Below are positions 7,607 to 15,356 of a stretch of 64,000 nucleotides of DNA, piece by piece (the stretch's first letter is position 1; every line of letters begins with the position of its first letter). Made by a program: the position numbers and the translations under genes. The stretch spans positions 186,001 through 250,000 of the forward strand of contig JACKCG010000005.1 in the NCBI GenBank assembly GCA_020634135.1, written 5' to 3'. The notes below the pieces were generated by a model. The model had not been told where the DNA came from, did not search any database, and saw nothing but the letters and a program-made list of their open reading frames with translations. This DNA comes from Anaerolineaceae bacterium (GTDB lineage: Bacteria > Chloroflexota > Anaerolineae > Aggregatilineales > Phototrophicaceae).

Positions 7607-10327
7607 ATGAATACACGAATTACCAGATTGTTTTTCCTGATCGGTATCACCGCACTGGCCGGGGCATTGGTTACAGCTGTGTTCGCCCAGACTCAGCCAG
7701 AGCCAGCTGTGCGAATCGAAACCGCATCACCGCTGCACCCGACGTTCGCCCTGCTTGATACCGACGGAATCAACGTGCTGGTCTCCGGGCAGGCCATTTC
7801 TACCATGCAAACCTGTGGCAATTGCCATGATACGACCTTCATCGCTGAGCACAGTTTCCATGTGGATGCTGGCCTTACCCAGATGAGCGCCCCCGGCTCC
7901 GTGCCGGGCGGGCGGGCCTGGGATACCAGCGCCGGTTACTTTGGCAAATGGGATCCGATCACTTACCGTTACCTCTCACCAGAGGGAGACACCCTGATTG
8001 ATCTGACAACCGCCGAGTGGATTCAAGCGTTCGGTTGGCGTCATGTGGGCGGTGGCCCTGAAGAGTACAGTCGGGAAGGAACGCTTCTCAGCGATCTTCC
8101 GGCCAGCGTAGACGACGTAGAAACCAGCATCATTGACCCGGAAACCGGCCTGCCTATCGTCTGGAAGTGGGACGAGTCGGGCGTTGTGGAGATGAACTGC
8201 TTCTTGTGCCACACACCCAATCCCAATAATGAGGCGCGTGTCGCCGCGTTGGAAGCGGGCGCGTTCGGCTGGGCGAATACAGCGACCTTGCTGGGCACGG
8301 GTATTGTCGAACAAGTTGGCGATGCCTGGCAGTACAACGCCGCCGCTTTCGATGATGCTGGCAACCTGCTCGACAGCTACATCAATGTGCAAGACCCGCG
8401 TACCGAAAACTGTGGCGCGTGTCATGGACTGACCCACACCGATAACGTGACTCCGCTGATATTTGACCCGCAAGACAACCAGCTCTGGTCAACACTGACT
8501 ACCGGGCAGGTTATGTCACCACAGCGACTCGCCAATTCAGGGCTGAACTTGCAGGATAAAGATGATTTGTCCCGCACCTGGGATGTTCATACTGAACGGG
8601 CGCTGCGCTGTACCAACTGCCATTATGCCCTGAACAACCCGGTATACTATCGCCCGGACGAAACCGACACACCTGAACACCTTACATTCGACCCCCGGCG
8701 GCTGGATTTTGGGGAATATCTCTTCCGCCCCATCCATGAATTCGCCAAAGGGCAAAGCACACAGAGCAGCCTCGCCCCGGAATACGACAACACATTGCGA
8801 CGCTGTGAATCGTGTCACTCTATCGAAACCACGCACGATTGGCTGCCTTATAAAGAACGCCACACCACCGCCCTCGCGTGCGAAACCTGCCATATTCCAC
8901 AACTCTACGCCCCCGCGCTGCAAAGCGTGGACTGGACAGTGCTGCAAAGTGATGGTTCACCGCGCCGGGAATTCCGGGGAACTGACCCGGAACAACCGGA
9001 CTTGATTACCGGCTACCAACCCGTGTTACTGCCGCGCCCAACCAGCAACAATGAAACGGCCTTAGCGCCCTTCAACCTGGTCAGCGCATGGTACTGGGTA
9101 TCCGGTGACCCGGCTCGTCCCGTGCCGCTGCGCACCCTGCAATCCGCGTGGTTCTCCGGCGACACCTACGCTTCCGAGATTATGGTGGCGTTCGATGCCA
9201 ACCAGGATGGGGCACTGGATAGCGCCGAACTCCTGATTGACACACCAGAAAAAGAGGCTGTCATCAAAGCGCGACTCGCGGCGTTGGGACTTGAAAATCC
9301 ACGCATCGTGGGCGAAACACAACCGTACAGCATCAACCATGACGTGACCTATGGCGAATGGGCGACCAGAGATTGCGACACCTGTCACAGTGCCGACTCA
9401 CGGGTAGCACAGCCGCTGGTCCTGACATCGAACTTACCCGGTGGCATTTCTCCAACGCTGATCGGGAACTTCCCTGGCGAGACACTGATGCTTGAAGATG
9501 GCAGTGTCGTCTTCCAGCCCGATCATCAGGAAATCAGCCTGTACGTCCTGGGTTATGACGCCGTTGACCTGATTGACACACTGGGTGCGCTCATGTTCCT
9601 GGGTGTGCTGGCTGGCGTCGTCTTACACGGCGGACTGCGCTATTTCGCGGCCCGGCGGCGTGCGCCCCGTGAGGTTGAACTTAAGCGCGTCTATATGTAC
9701 ACAATCTACGAGCGCCAGTGGCACTGGCTGCAAACTATCGTCATCTTCATCCTGCTGTTCACCGGGCTGGTCATCCACAAACCCGATCAGTTCGGCCTGT
9801 TCAGCTTCCCGTTCGTGGTTGAAGTGCATAACCTGATGGCAGTCATCCTGCTGGTGAATGCGGCGCTGGCAGCCTTCTATCACCTTGCAAGTGGTGAAAT
9901 CCGCCAGTTCCTGCCGGAACCGCACGGATTTTTCGACCAGGCATTCAAACAGGCTATCTACTACCTGCGCGGCATCTTCCGGGGTGAAGAACACCCGTAT
10001 GAGAAATCCCGCCAGCGCAAGATGAACCCTCTACAACAGATCACCTATCTGGCAATTCTCAATATTCTGCTACCGCTGCAGATCATCACGGGGGCATTGA
10101 TGTGGGGCGCACAGCGTTGGCCGGAAATCTCGGCTAGCCTGGGCGGGCTGCCGTTCCTCGCGCCAGTGCATTCATTGGTCGCCTGGACATTCGCCGCCTT
10201 CATCGTGCTGCATGTCTACCTGACCACCACCGCCGGGCATACCCCTGTCGCGGGCATCCAATCCATGATTATGGGCTGGGATGATCTGGAAGTACATCCA
10301 CACACGCCGCAGCCCGAAACAGAATAA
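7607..10327 (+). CDS. Seven-haem c-type cytochrome fused to a cytochrome b561-like membrane domain
   Basis: 906 residues from ATG 7607; the signal peptide ends near AVFA at residue 27, which sets the start. Seven CxxCH sites have Cys at about 70, 198, 269, 335, 400, 425 and 590. At 530-541 the segment DANQDGALDSAE fits a calcium-binding EF-hand loop. From about 650 there are five predicted membrane helices with His residues (WHWLQT, VEVHNL, FYHLAS, VHSLVAW, LHVYLTTTAGH) as in di-haem b561/quinone-linked cytochromes. Likely role: electron exchange between the quinone pool and periplasmic haems, probably with the octaheme protein encoded upstream. Direction of electron flow cannot be told. Confidence 0.85.
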   Translation: MNTRITRLFFLIGITALAGALVTAVFAQTQPEPAVRIETASPLHPTFALLDTDGINVLVSGQAISTMQTCGNCHDTTFIAEHSFHVDAGLTQMSAPGSVPGGRAWDTSAGYFGKWDPITYRYLSPEGDTLIDLTTAEWIQAFGWRHVGGGPEEYSREGTLLSDLPASVDDVETSIIDPETGLPIVWKWDESGVVEMNCFLCHTPNPNNEARVAALEAGAFGWANTATLLGTGIVEQVGDAWQYNAAAFDDAGNLLDSYINVQDPRTENCGACHGLTHTDNVTPLIFDPQDNQLWSTLTTGQVMSPQRLANSGLNLQDKDDLSRTWDVHTERALRCTNCHYALNNPVYYRPDETDTPEHLTFDPRRLDFGEYLFRPIHEFAKGQSTQSSLAPEYDNTLRRCESCHSIETTHDWLPYKERHTTALACETCHIPQLYAPALQSVDWTVLQSDGSPRREFRGTDPEQPDLITGYQPVLLPRPTSNNETALAPFNLVSAWYWVSGDPARPVPLRTLQSAWFSGDTYASEIMVAFDANQDGALDSAELLIDTPEKEAVIKARLAALGLENPRIVGETQPYSINHDVTYGEWATRDCDTCHSADSRVAQPLVLTSNLPGGISPTLIGNFPGETLMLEDGSVVFQPDHQEISLYVLGYDAVDLIDTLGALMFLGVLAGVVLHGGLRYFAARRRAPREVELKRVYMYTIYERQWHWLQTIVIFILLFTGLVIHKPDQFGLFSFPFVVEVHNLMAVILLVNAALAAFYHLASGEIRQFLPEPHGFFDQAFKQAIYYLRGIFRGEEHPYEKSRQRKMNPLQQITYLAILNILLPLQIITGALMWGAQRWPEISASLGGLPFLAPVHSLVAWTFAAFIVLHVYLTTTAGHTPVAGIQSMIMGWDDLEVHPHTPQPETE

Positions 10328-10342
10328 GCGGTCAATCAAAGA

Positions 10343-10364
10343 GGGGAGCAGTCCGCTGCTCCCC
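10343..10364 (+). terminator. Hairpin after the cytochrome genes
   Basis: Perfect 9-bp stem GGGGAGCAG/CTGCTCCCC with a TCCG loop, 15 bp after the cytochrome stop. No T-run follows, so it may lower downstream transcription or stabilise the transcript end rather than fully terminate. Confidence 0.55.
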
Positions 10365-10454
10365 TGTCGGACCTGAACATATGGCGGCCCGCTAAGGCCG
10401 TTGAATGAACGCAATACCATGCTTTAGGAAGAGTAAAAAGGGAGATTGTATTGT

Positions 10455-11030
10455 ATGGCGACTTATAATCCGGCCCAATCTCAGGCGGCAGAGGGCCCTA
10501 AGACAGCGTTATCTCGGCGGGCAACCCGCCCCTATGTGAACCCATACATGGGCGCTATCCTGCTGGGCATCGTGTTGTTTCTATCCTTCTTTATCACCGG
10601 CAACGGCCTGGGCGCATCCGGCGGTATGAACCGTATTATTGTCTACTTCGAAGACTTAGTCGCGCCGACTCACATTGACCGTACCCCCTATCTGCTGGAG
10701 ATGGCCGGAGGCGACAAGAACGCCCTGGATAGCTGGGTCGTATTTGTCGGAATCGGCGTGGTTGTCGGCGGCGCAATTTCCGGATGGGCGAATGGTCGGC
10801 TGAAATTCGTCACGGATCGTGGCCCGAATATCCCCGTCAGGCTTCGCTGGGTGATGGCCTTTGTTGGCGGCGCGCTGATGGGATACGGCGCACGTATGGC
10901 GCGGGGTTGTACATCCGGCCAGGCGCTTTCTGGCGGCGCAACCCTTTCGGTAGGTAGCTGGGTATTTATGATCGCGGTATTCGCCAGTGCCTATGCCCTG
11001 GCATACTTCGTGCGCAAGTTGTGGAACTAA
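10455..11030 (+). CDS. YeeE/YedE (thiosulfate/sulfur transport) family membrane protein, half 1
   Basis: 191 residues from ATG 10455 (GGGAG 10 nt upstream). After a polar N-terminus it has about four membrane helices: MGAILLGIVLFLSFFITGNG, a helix after LDSWVVFVG, one at WVMAFVGGALMGYG, and a C-terminal one. The motif MARGCTSGQALSGGATLS carries the conserved Cys of the TsuA/YeeE family, which passes thiosulfate or related sulfur species via Cys residues. It is followed 12 nt later by a second YeeE/YedE gene; the pair would form one full transporter. Thiosulfate as substrate is inferred from the family. Confidence 0.85.
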   Translation: MATYNPAQSQAAEGPKTALSRRATRPYVNPYMGAILLGIVLFLSFFITGNGLGASGGMNRIIVYFEDLVAPTHIDRTPYLLEMAGGDKNALDSWVVFVGIGVVVGGAISGWANGRLKFVTDRGPNIPVRLRWVMAFVGGALMGYGARMARGCTSGQALSGGATLSVGSWVFMIAVFASAYALAYFVRKLWN

Positions 11031-11042
11031 GGAGAATAAACG

Positions 11043-12287
11043 ATGCCAACCTTCCCGTTACCTCTCATACAGTTGTTCGGCCAGGGCGGTGCGTACCTGA
11101 TCTACCTGGCTATCGGTATCGCCTTTGGTGCCGTCCTGGAAGTCTCCGGTTTCGCGAACTCGCCCAAGCTGGCGGCCCAGTTCTACTTCAAAGACATGAC
11201 CGTGATTAAAGTCATGTTCGGCGCGATTGTCGTCGCTATGCTGCTCATCCTGCTGGCTTCCGGCATAGGACTGCTGGACTACAACCTGGTCTGGGTCAAT
11301 CCGACCTATATGTGGCCCGGCATCGTCGGCGGCTTGATAATGGGCATTGGCTTCATCCTGGGCGGGTTTTGCCCCGGCACCTCATTGGTGGCTGCTGCGA
11401 CGCTGAAGATTGACGGCATGTTCTTCGTGCTGGGCGCGTTTTTCGGTATTTTCATGTTCGGGGAAACGGTCAGTCTGTTTGATGACTTCTGGTACTCCTC
11501 GTACATGGGGCGCTTTACCCTGCAGGACTTGTTCCAGGTTGACCCGGGCGTTGTCGCGCTGGTTGTCGTCCTTATGGCGCTGTTCGTTTTCTGGGGCAGC
11601 GAGCAGTTAGAGCGCATCTTCGGTAAAAAAGACTTGAAGATCGAACCACGCTGGCGCTACGGTGCTGCGGGCATCATTGTCCTGCTCGGTATTACCCTGG
11701 TCGTGATGGGTCAACCCACTACCGAAGATAAATGGGCACGGATGCAAACCGAACGCGAAACACAGTTAGCGAATCGCGCTGTCCAGATTGACCCCGGCGA
11801 ACTGTTCGATTTGATGCGGAATGACCGCCTTAAGGTCGTCATGCTGGATGTGCGCAGCGAAGCCGACTTCAACCGCTTCCACATCCTGGACGCACGTCAT
11901 ATCCTGCCAGCAGACGTTCCGGCTGCCCTGACCGACTTCCACATGGAGCAGGAAAATACGGTGTTCGTTGTAATGAGCAATGACGAAGCCGCAGCAACAG
12001 AAGTCTGGAAGCTGCTGGTCGCCGAAAGTATCCCCAACTCGTATATCCTGGGCGGCGGTGTGAATGCCTGGCTGGATAAGTTCAGCAGTGATGACTTCAA
12101 GACACAGTACGCCCTGGCCGCGAACATACAACCTGTTGACGACCAGCTCCGCTATAGCTTCCCCGAGTCGCTGGGGGCGCGTTACCCGGTAGCAGCGCCG
12201 GACCCCGGCCTATTCCATGAACTCGAATATGAGTCGAAAGTCGTGTTGGAAATCAAGCGCGGCCCAACCGGCGGCGGTTGCGGTTAA
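11043..12287 (+). CDS. YeeE/YedE family membrane protein fused to a rhodanese-like domain
   Basis: 414 residues. Residues 1-220 form a membrane domain with about five helices and the conserved LGGFCPGTSLVAAATLK motif, whose Cys is the sulfur-relay residue in this family. Residues 250-365 are a rhodanese-like domain: VVMLDVRSEADFNRFHI, then LGGGVNAWL. The active-site loop reads VFVVMSNDEAAA, where rhodaneses have C-R-x-G, so the catalytic Cys appears replaced by Ser and sulfurtransferase activity is unlikely. The C-terminus ends GGGCG, with a free Cys. RBS: AAGGAG before ATG. It is the last gene of the cytochrome/sulfur module, followed by a strong terminator. Confidence 0.85.
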   Translation: MPTFPLPLIQLFGQGGAYLIYLAIGIAFGAVLEVSGFANSPKLAAQFYFKDMTVIKVMFGAIVVAMLLILLASGIGLLDYNLVWVNPTYMWPGIVGGLIMGIGFILGGFCPGTSLVAAATLKIDGMFFVLGAFFGIFMFGETVSLFDDFWYSSYMGRFTLQDLFQVDPGVVALVVVLMALFVFWGSEQLERIFGKKDLKIEPRWRYGAAGIIVLLGITLVVMGQPTTEDKWARMQTERETQLANRAVQIDPGELFDLMRNDRLKVVMLDVRSEADFNRFHILDARHILPADVPAALTDFHMEQENTVFVVMSNDEAAATEVWKLLVAESIPNSYILGGGVNAWLDKFSSDDFKTQYALAANIQPVDDQLRYSFPESLGARYPVAAPDPGLFHELEYESKVVLEIKRGPTGGGCG

Positions 12288-12305
12288 GACCACCCACCTC
12301 CAAGT

Positions 12306-12341
12306 AACTGCCTGGACGCTTCGTCCGGGCAGTTTTTTCTT
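12306..12341 (+). terminator. Rho-independent terminator
   Basis: 13-bp stem AACTGCCTGGACG/CGTCCGGGCAGTT with one G-T pair, CTT loop, followed by TTTTTCTT. It ends the cytochrome/YeeE transcription unit. Confidence 0.9.
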
Positions 12342-12445
12342 ACCTGTACCACCTGCCTGTAACCAGATGAAAAATCTGCTGGACAAGGGCATATTTTGTC
12401 ATTAATTGAGCGAAAATAACCACTGTTCAGGCCCACCGCCGTGTA

Positions 12446-12474
12446 TTGACTTACCTGGTTGGCTATGTTAAACT
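12446..12474 (+). promoter_or_regulatory. Promoter of infC-rpmI-rplT
   Basis: TTGACT, 17 bp, TAAACT. Expected transcription start near 12481, giving a leader of only ~36 nt to the proposed infC start. That leaves little room for a long folded leader. Confidence 0.65.
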
Positions 12475-12502
12475 TTTTCCACTCAAATTTCTTTAATGAT
12501 TC

Positions 12503-12509
12503 AAAGGGA
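12503..12509 (+). promoter_or_regulatory. Shine-Dalgarno site deciding an AUC start for infC
   Basis: AAAGGGA lies 7 nt before an in-frame ATC at 12517. The only upstream in-frame ATG (12496) has an AT-rich region with no binding site and would itself place this sequence inside the coding region. Confidence 0.6.
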
Positions 12510-12516
12510 CAAGGCT

Positions 12517-13041
12517 ATCAGCGCCTCAAATTACCGCATTAACGATCAAATTCGCGCCCGTGATGTCCGATTGATTACCGATACGAACGAAAACGTGGGT
12601 GTTGTTTCATTTCGCCGTGCATTGCAGATGGCGGAAGACCTCGGTTTGGATTTGGTGGAAGTCTCGCCCAATTCTGACCCACCTGTATGCCGCATTATGG
12701 ATTTCGGTAAGTTTCAGTATGAACGCCAGCGGCGCGACCGTGAGGCGCGGAAACAGCAGAAAACAGTTGAGGTTAAAGAAATTCAACTGCGTCCGAAGAC
12801 TGACCAGCATCACCTGGGGTTTAAGGTGAAAAATGCCCGCCGCTGGATTTCCGAGGGCATGAAGGTGCGGGTGCGGGCGCGTTTCCGGGGACGGGAGCGG
12901 GACTACCCCGATATTGCCCGTGACCGGATGATGGAGATCGCAGCGGAGTTGCAAGACATCGCCGTGATTGAGCAGCATCCCAGTATGGAAGGCAGTTCAA
13001 TGTTGATGATCCTGTCACCAAACCCGGATAAGAAAAAATAA
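12517..13041 (+). CDS. infC: Translation initiation factor IF-3
   Basis: About 174 residues from a proposed ATC start (12517), or 181 from ATG 12496. The N-domain begins YRINDQIRARDVRLI, and the C-domain contains VKEIQLRPKTDQHHLGFK and RVRARFRGRE, both typical of IF-3, which discriminates initiator tRNA and start codons on the 30S subunit. The ATC start is supported by AAAGGGA at 7 nt and by the well-known use of rare start codons (AUU) in infC, which lets IF-3 repress its own translation. The gene heads the usual infC-rpmI-rplT operon. Confidence 0.95.
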   Translation: MSASNYRINDQIRARDVRLITDTNENVGVVSFRRALQMAEDLGLDLVEVSPNSDPPVCRIMDFGKFQYERQRRDREARKQQKTVEVKEIQLRPKTDQHHLGFKVKNARRWISEGMKVRVRARFRGRERDYPDIARDRMMEIAAELQDIAVIEQHPSMEGSSMLMILSPNPDKKK

Positions 13042-13056
13042 CACTGGAGCAGAATT

Positions 13057-13293
13057 GTGGGTAAGAAATACAAACTCAAGACGCATAAAGCAACCTCGAA
13101 ACGCTTTCGGGTCACTGGCACTGGCAAGGTTGTTCGGACGAAAGGCGGCAAGAGTCACTTCCGCCGCCGCACGCCCAAGCGGACTAAACGCCAGCTGCAT
13201 AAGCTGATCGGTATCGCCAGCAGCAAACAGGCTAAGAAAATCAAGCAGTTGGCACCGTATCTGAGCAAGCATCGCCAGAACCCGCCCGGGTAA
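13057..13293 (+). CDS. rpmI: Ribosomal protein bL35
   Basis: 78 residues, very basic, starting MGKKYKLKTHKATSKRFRVT, the bL35 signature, and containing KSHFRRRTPKRTKRQ. It has a GTG start with TGGAG upstream. It is somewhat longer than the usual ~65 residues, with a short C-terminal tail ending KHRQNPPG. It lies 15 bp after infC in the conserved operon. Confidence 0.95.
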   Translation: MGKKYKLKTHKATSKRFRVTGTGKVVRTKGGKSHFRRRTPKRTKRQLHKLIGIASSKQAKKIKQLAPYLSKHRQNPPG

Positions 13294-13321
13294 TCCTTGT
13301 ATCTCGTGATTAAAATGCACG

Positions 13322-13343
13322 ACCCAGGGCGCTTGCTCTGGGT
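13322..13343 (+). terminator. Hairpin between rpmI and rplT
   Basis: Stem ACCCAGGGC/GCTCTGGGT with a GCTT loop and one G-U pair, followed by GTTTGTT. It may be a weak terminator or part of the L20 autoregulatory structure known in this operon; which one is not decided by the sequence. Confidence 0.5.
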
Positions 13344-13366
13344 GTTTGTTGTCTAGGAGCATTCTC

Positions 13367-13720
13367 ATGGCTAGAACAAAGACCGGTTTTGTACGCCGGC
13401 GTCATCACAAGAAGATTCTCAAGTTAGTTAAAGGCCAGTGGGGAACGCGTGGTCGTCTCTTCCGCCGTTCCAACGAGGCCATGCTCAAGAGCCTGTGGTA
13501 TTCCTACCGGGATCGCCGCGCTCGTAAGCGTGACATGCGCCGTCTGTGGATCACCCGCATCAACGCGGCAGCCCGCCTGAATGAGATCAGCTACAGCCGT
13601 TTCATTTACGGTTTGAAGAAGGCACAGGTGGAAGTTGACCGCAAAATGCTGGCGGACATCGCTGTGCGTGACCCGGAAACCTTCACCAAGCTGGCGGCAC
13701 TTAGCCTGCAAAACCAGTAA
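13367..13720 (+). CDS. rplT: Ribosomal protein bL20
   Basis: 117 residues. It starts MARTKTGFVRRRHHKKILKL, then GQWGTRGRLFRRSNEAML and WITRINAAARLNEISYSRF, diagnostic of bL20, which helps assemble the 50S subunit and in many bacteria represses the infC operon. ATG 13367 has TAGGAG 8 nt upstream; the open frame extends 21 nt further but without a binding site. Confidence 0.96.
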   Translation: MARTKTGFVRRRHHKKILKLVKGQWGTRGRLFRRSNEAMLKSLWYSYRDRRARKRDMRRLWITRINAAARLNEISYSRFIYGLKKAQVEVDRKMLADIAVRDPETFTKLAALSLQNQ

Positions 13721-13759
13721 TCGCCCTATCCAGCGATTAAACAACAGGATATTGGCACA

Positions 13760-13784
13760 GCAAAGGGTTTAGGCCCTTTGTTTG
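13760..13784 (+). terminator. Likely terminator of the infC operon
   Basis: Stem GCAAAGGG/CCCTTTG with a 6-nt loop, followed by TTTGC. T-run is short, so moderate strength is expected. Confidence 0.5.
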
Positions 13785-13834
13785 CGTTACGACATAGGCA
13801 GAGTATTGGCCGTCTCTGCTTTTTTGATTCCTGC

Positions 13835-13863
13835 TTGCCTGAACACGCCATCCAGTGTACAAT
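13835..13863 (+). promoter_or_regulatory. Promoter for the DUF2867 gene
   Basis: TTGCCT, 17 bp, TACAAT. Predicted start near 13870, about 41 nt before the ATG used here. Confidence 0.5.
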
Positions 13864-13910
13864 ATATTTACATTTTACTGAACGTAATGAATATATCGAA
13901 AGAAATCCCC

Positions 13911-14411
13911 ATGCGCTACATTGAAACCATTCCTCAGATAAGCACTCTGCTCCAGAACGCGAACCATGTTGATGTCAAAACGGTGGAAAGCACCGCCAGT
14001 CTGCGCGAATTCCTGGCGGCAATGATGTCATACCAACCCGGATGGGTGACATTCTTGTACGGCGTGCGCGCGGTATTCGTGCGCTTCCTGGGCATGAAGC
14101 AGCCGGGAATACCCCGCCCTCGGCGGCTGTCCCCTGACCAGATTTCCCTAACTCCTGGCGATCCGGCTTACTTCTTCAAGGTAAAAATCGCCCAGGAAGA
14201 TGCTTTTTTTGTTTCCGAAATAAAAGATAAACATCTGGATGCGATGCTTGGGGTCGTTATCGAACCGCTGCATAACAGCCATAAGCGATTCCACGTATTG
14301 ACCATCGTGCATTACAACAACTGGGCCGGGCCAATCTACTTTAATGTGATTCGCCCTTTTCATCATGTAGTCGTCAGAGGCATGGCACGCGCCGGGGCGC
14401 GGGGTGTCTAA
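13911..14411 (+). CDS. DUF2867 family protein
   Basis: 166 residues from ATG 13911; ATG 13887 is an alternative and neither has a strong binding site. Features fitting DUF2867: FLYGVRAVFVRFLGMK near residue 45, FFKVKIAQEDAFFVSEIKDKHLDAMLGVVIE in the middle part, and VIRPFHHVVVRGMAR at the C-terminus. Biochemical function of this family is not established. It is a single gene between the ribosomal operon and a methyltransferase. Confidence 0.75.
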   Translation: MRYIETIPQISTLLQNANHVDVKTVESTASLREFLAAMMSYQPGWVTFLYGVRAVFVRFLGMKQPGIPRPRRLSPDQISLTPGDPAYFFKVKIAQEDAFFVSEIKDKHLDAMLGVVIEPLHNSHKRFHVLTIVHYNNWAGPIYFNVIRPFHHVVVRGMARAGARGV

Positions 14412-14518
14412 TCCCCTACCCACCGATTGGTACACGATTCAACTGCGGGATTTGAACCAGGATACTGCGCTCCTGTATCATCGTGGCATCGCACTGCGGT
14501 TCACTGAGGAGTGCCACT

Positions 14519-15328
14519 GTGACCAGAGTTTCCGATCAAAATTACCTGCTCACCGAGCAGTATCATAATGCCGCAAATCTTACCGATCGTATCCGGCTGC
14601 ACGAACAGTTCAGTACCAGCGCTTACGATTGGATGGCCTGGGTTTTTGACCAGTACCAACTGCCCGCCAACGCTCGTATTCTGGAAGTGGGTTGTGGCCC
14701 GGCAGATTGCTGGCATAAAAACCGCCAGCGCATCCCGGCGGGTTGGGACATCACCTTATCGGATTTTTCACCAGGTATGCTGGAAGCCGCTCGCACTCAC
14801 CTGGGCGACCAGGTAGGACGCTTCGCCTTCCGTGTGATAGATGCCCAGGCCATCCCCTATGATGATGTTTTCTTTGACGTGGTCATCGCCAACCACATGC
14901 TCTACCACATCCCGGATCGCGCGGCGGCATTGGCGGAAATCCAGCGGGTGCTCAAACCCGGCGGACAGTTCTTCGCCACCACCATCGGCCCGACCCATCT
15001 CCAGGAATTGTATGAACTGGCGCGCTGGTTCGACCCGAATATCACCTTTGGCGGCGTCCAGAACCCCTTCGACCTGGATAACGGTCTGGCGCAGCTTGCA
15101 CGATGGTTCGAAGATGTGCAGATTGAACGTTTCCCGGATAACCTGCTTGTCACAGAAGTCGCGCCATTGGTGGCCTTTATTCTCTCGACAACCGGCAATG
15201 CCCGCGAAATCTTACAGGGTGAGCGGCTGACCGCGTTCATCGCCTGTGTGGAAGCGGAGTTCGCCCAGCAAAACGGGACATTCTTCATCACCAAAGACAG
15301 CGGCATGTTCAAGGCGCGGCGGGCTTAA
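14519..15328 (+). CDS. Class I SAM-dependent methyltransferase
   Basis: 269 residues from GTG 14519, chosen for AGGAG 7 nt upstream (an in-frame GTG at 14483 lacks one). Methyltransferase_11/25-like core: motif I RILEVGCGPADCW, motif II ITLSDFSPGML, motif IV FDVVIANHMLYHIPDR, then RVLKPGGQFFATTIG. The C-terminal third is unrecognised. It is a UbiE-like small-molecule methyltransferase by appearance, substrate unknown. Confidence 0.85.
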   Translation: MTRVSDQNYLLTEQYHNAANLTDRIRLHEQFSTSAYDWMAWVFDQYQLPANARILEVGCGPADCWHKNRQRIPAGWDITLSDFSPGMLEAARTHLGDQVGRFAFRVIDAQAIPYDDVFFDVVIANHMLYHIPDRAAALAEIQRVLKPGGQFFATTIGPTHLQELYELARWFDPNITFGGVQNPFDLDNGLAQLARWFEDVQIERFPDNLLVTEVAPLVAFILSTTGNAREILQGERLTAFIACVEAEFAQQNGTFFITKDSGMFKARRA

Positions 15329-15356
15329 TCCCCCACCGCCCCAACGGCAAACAGCC

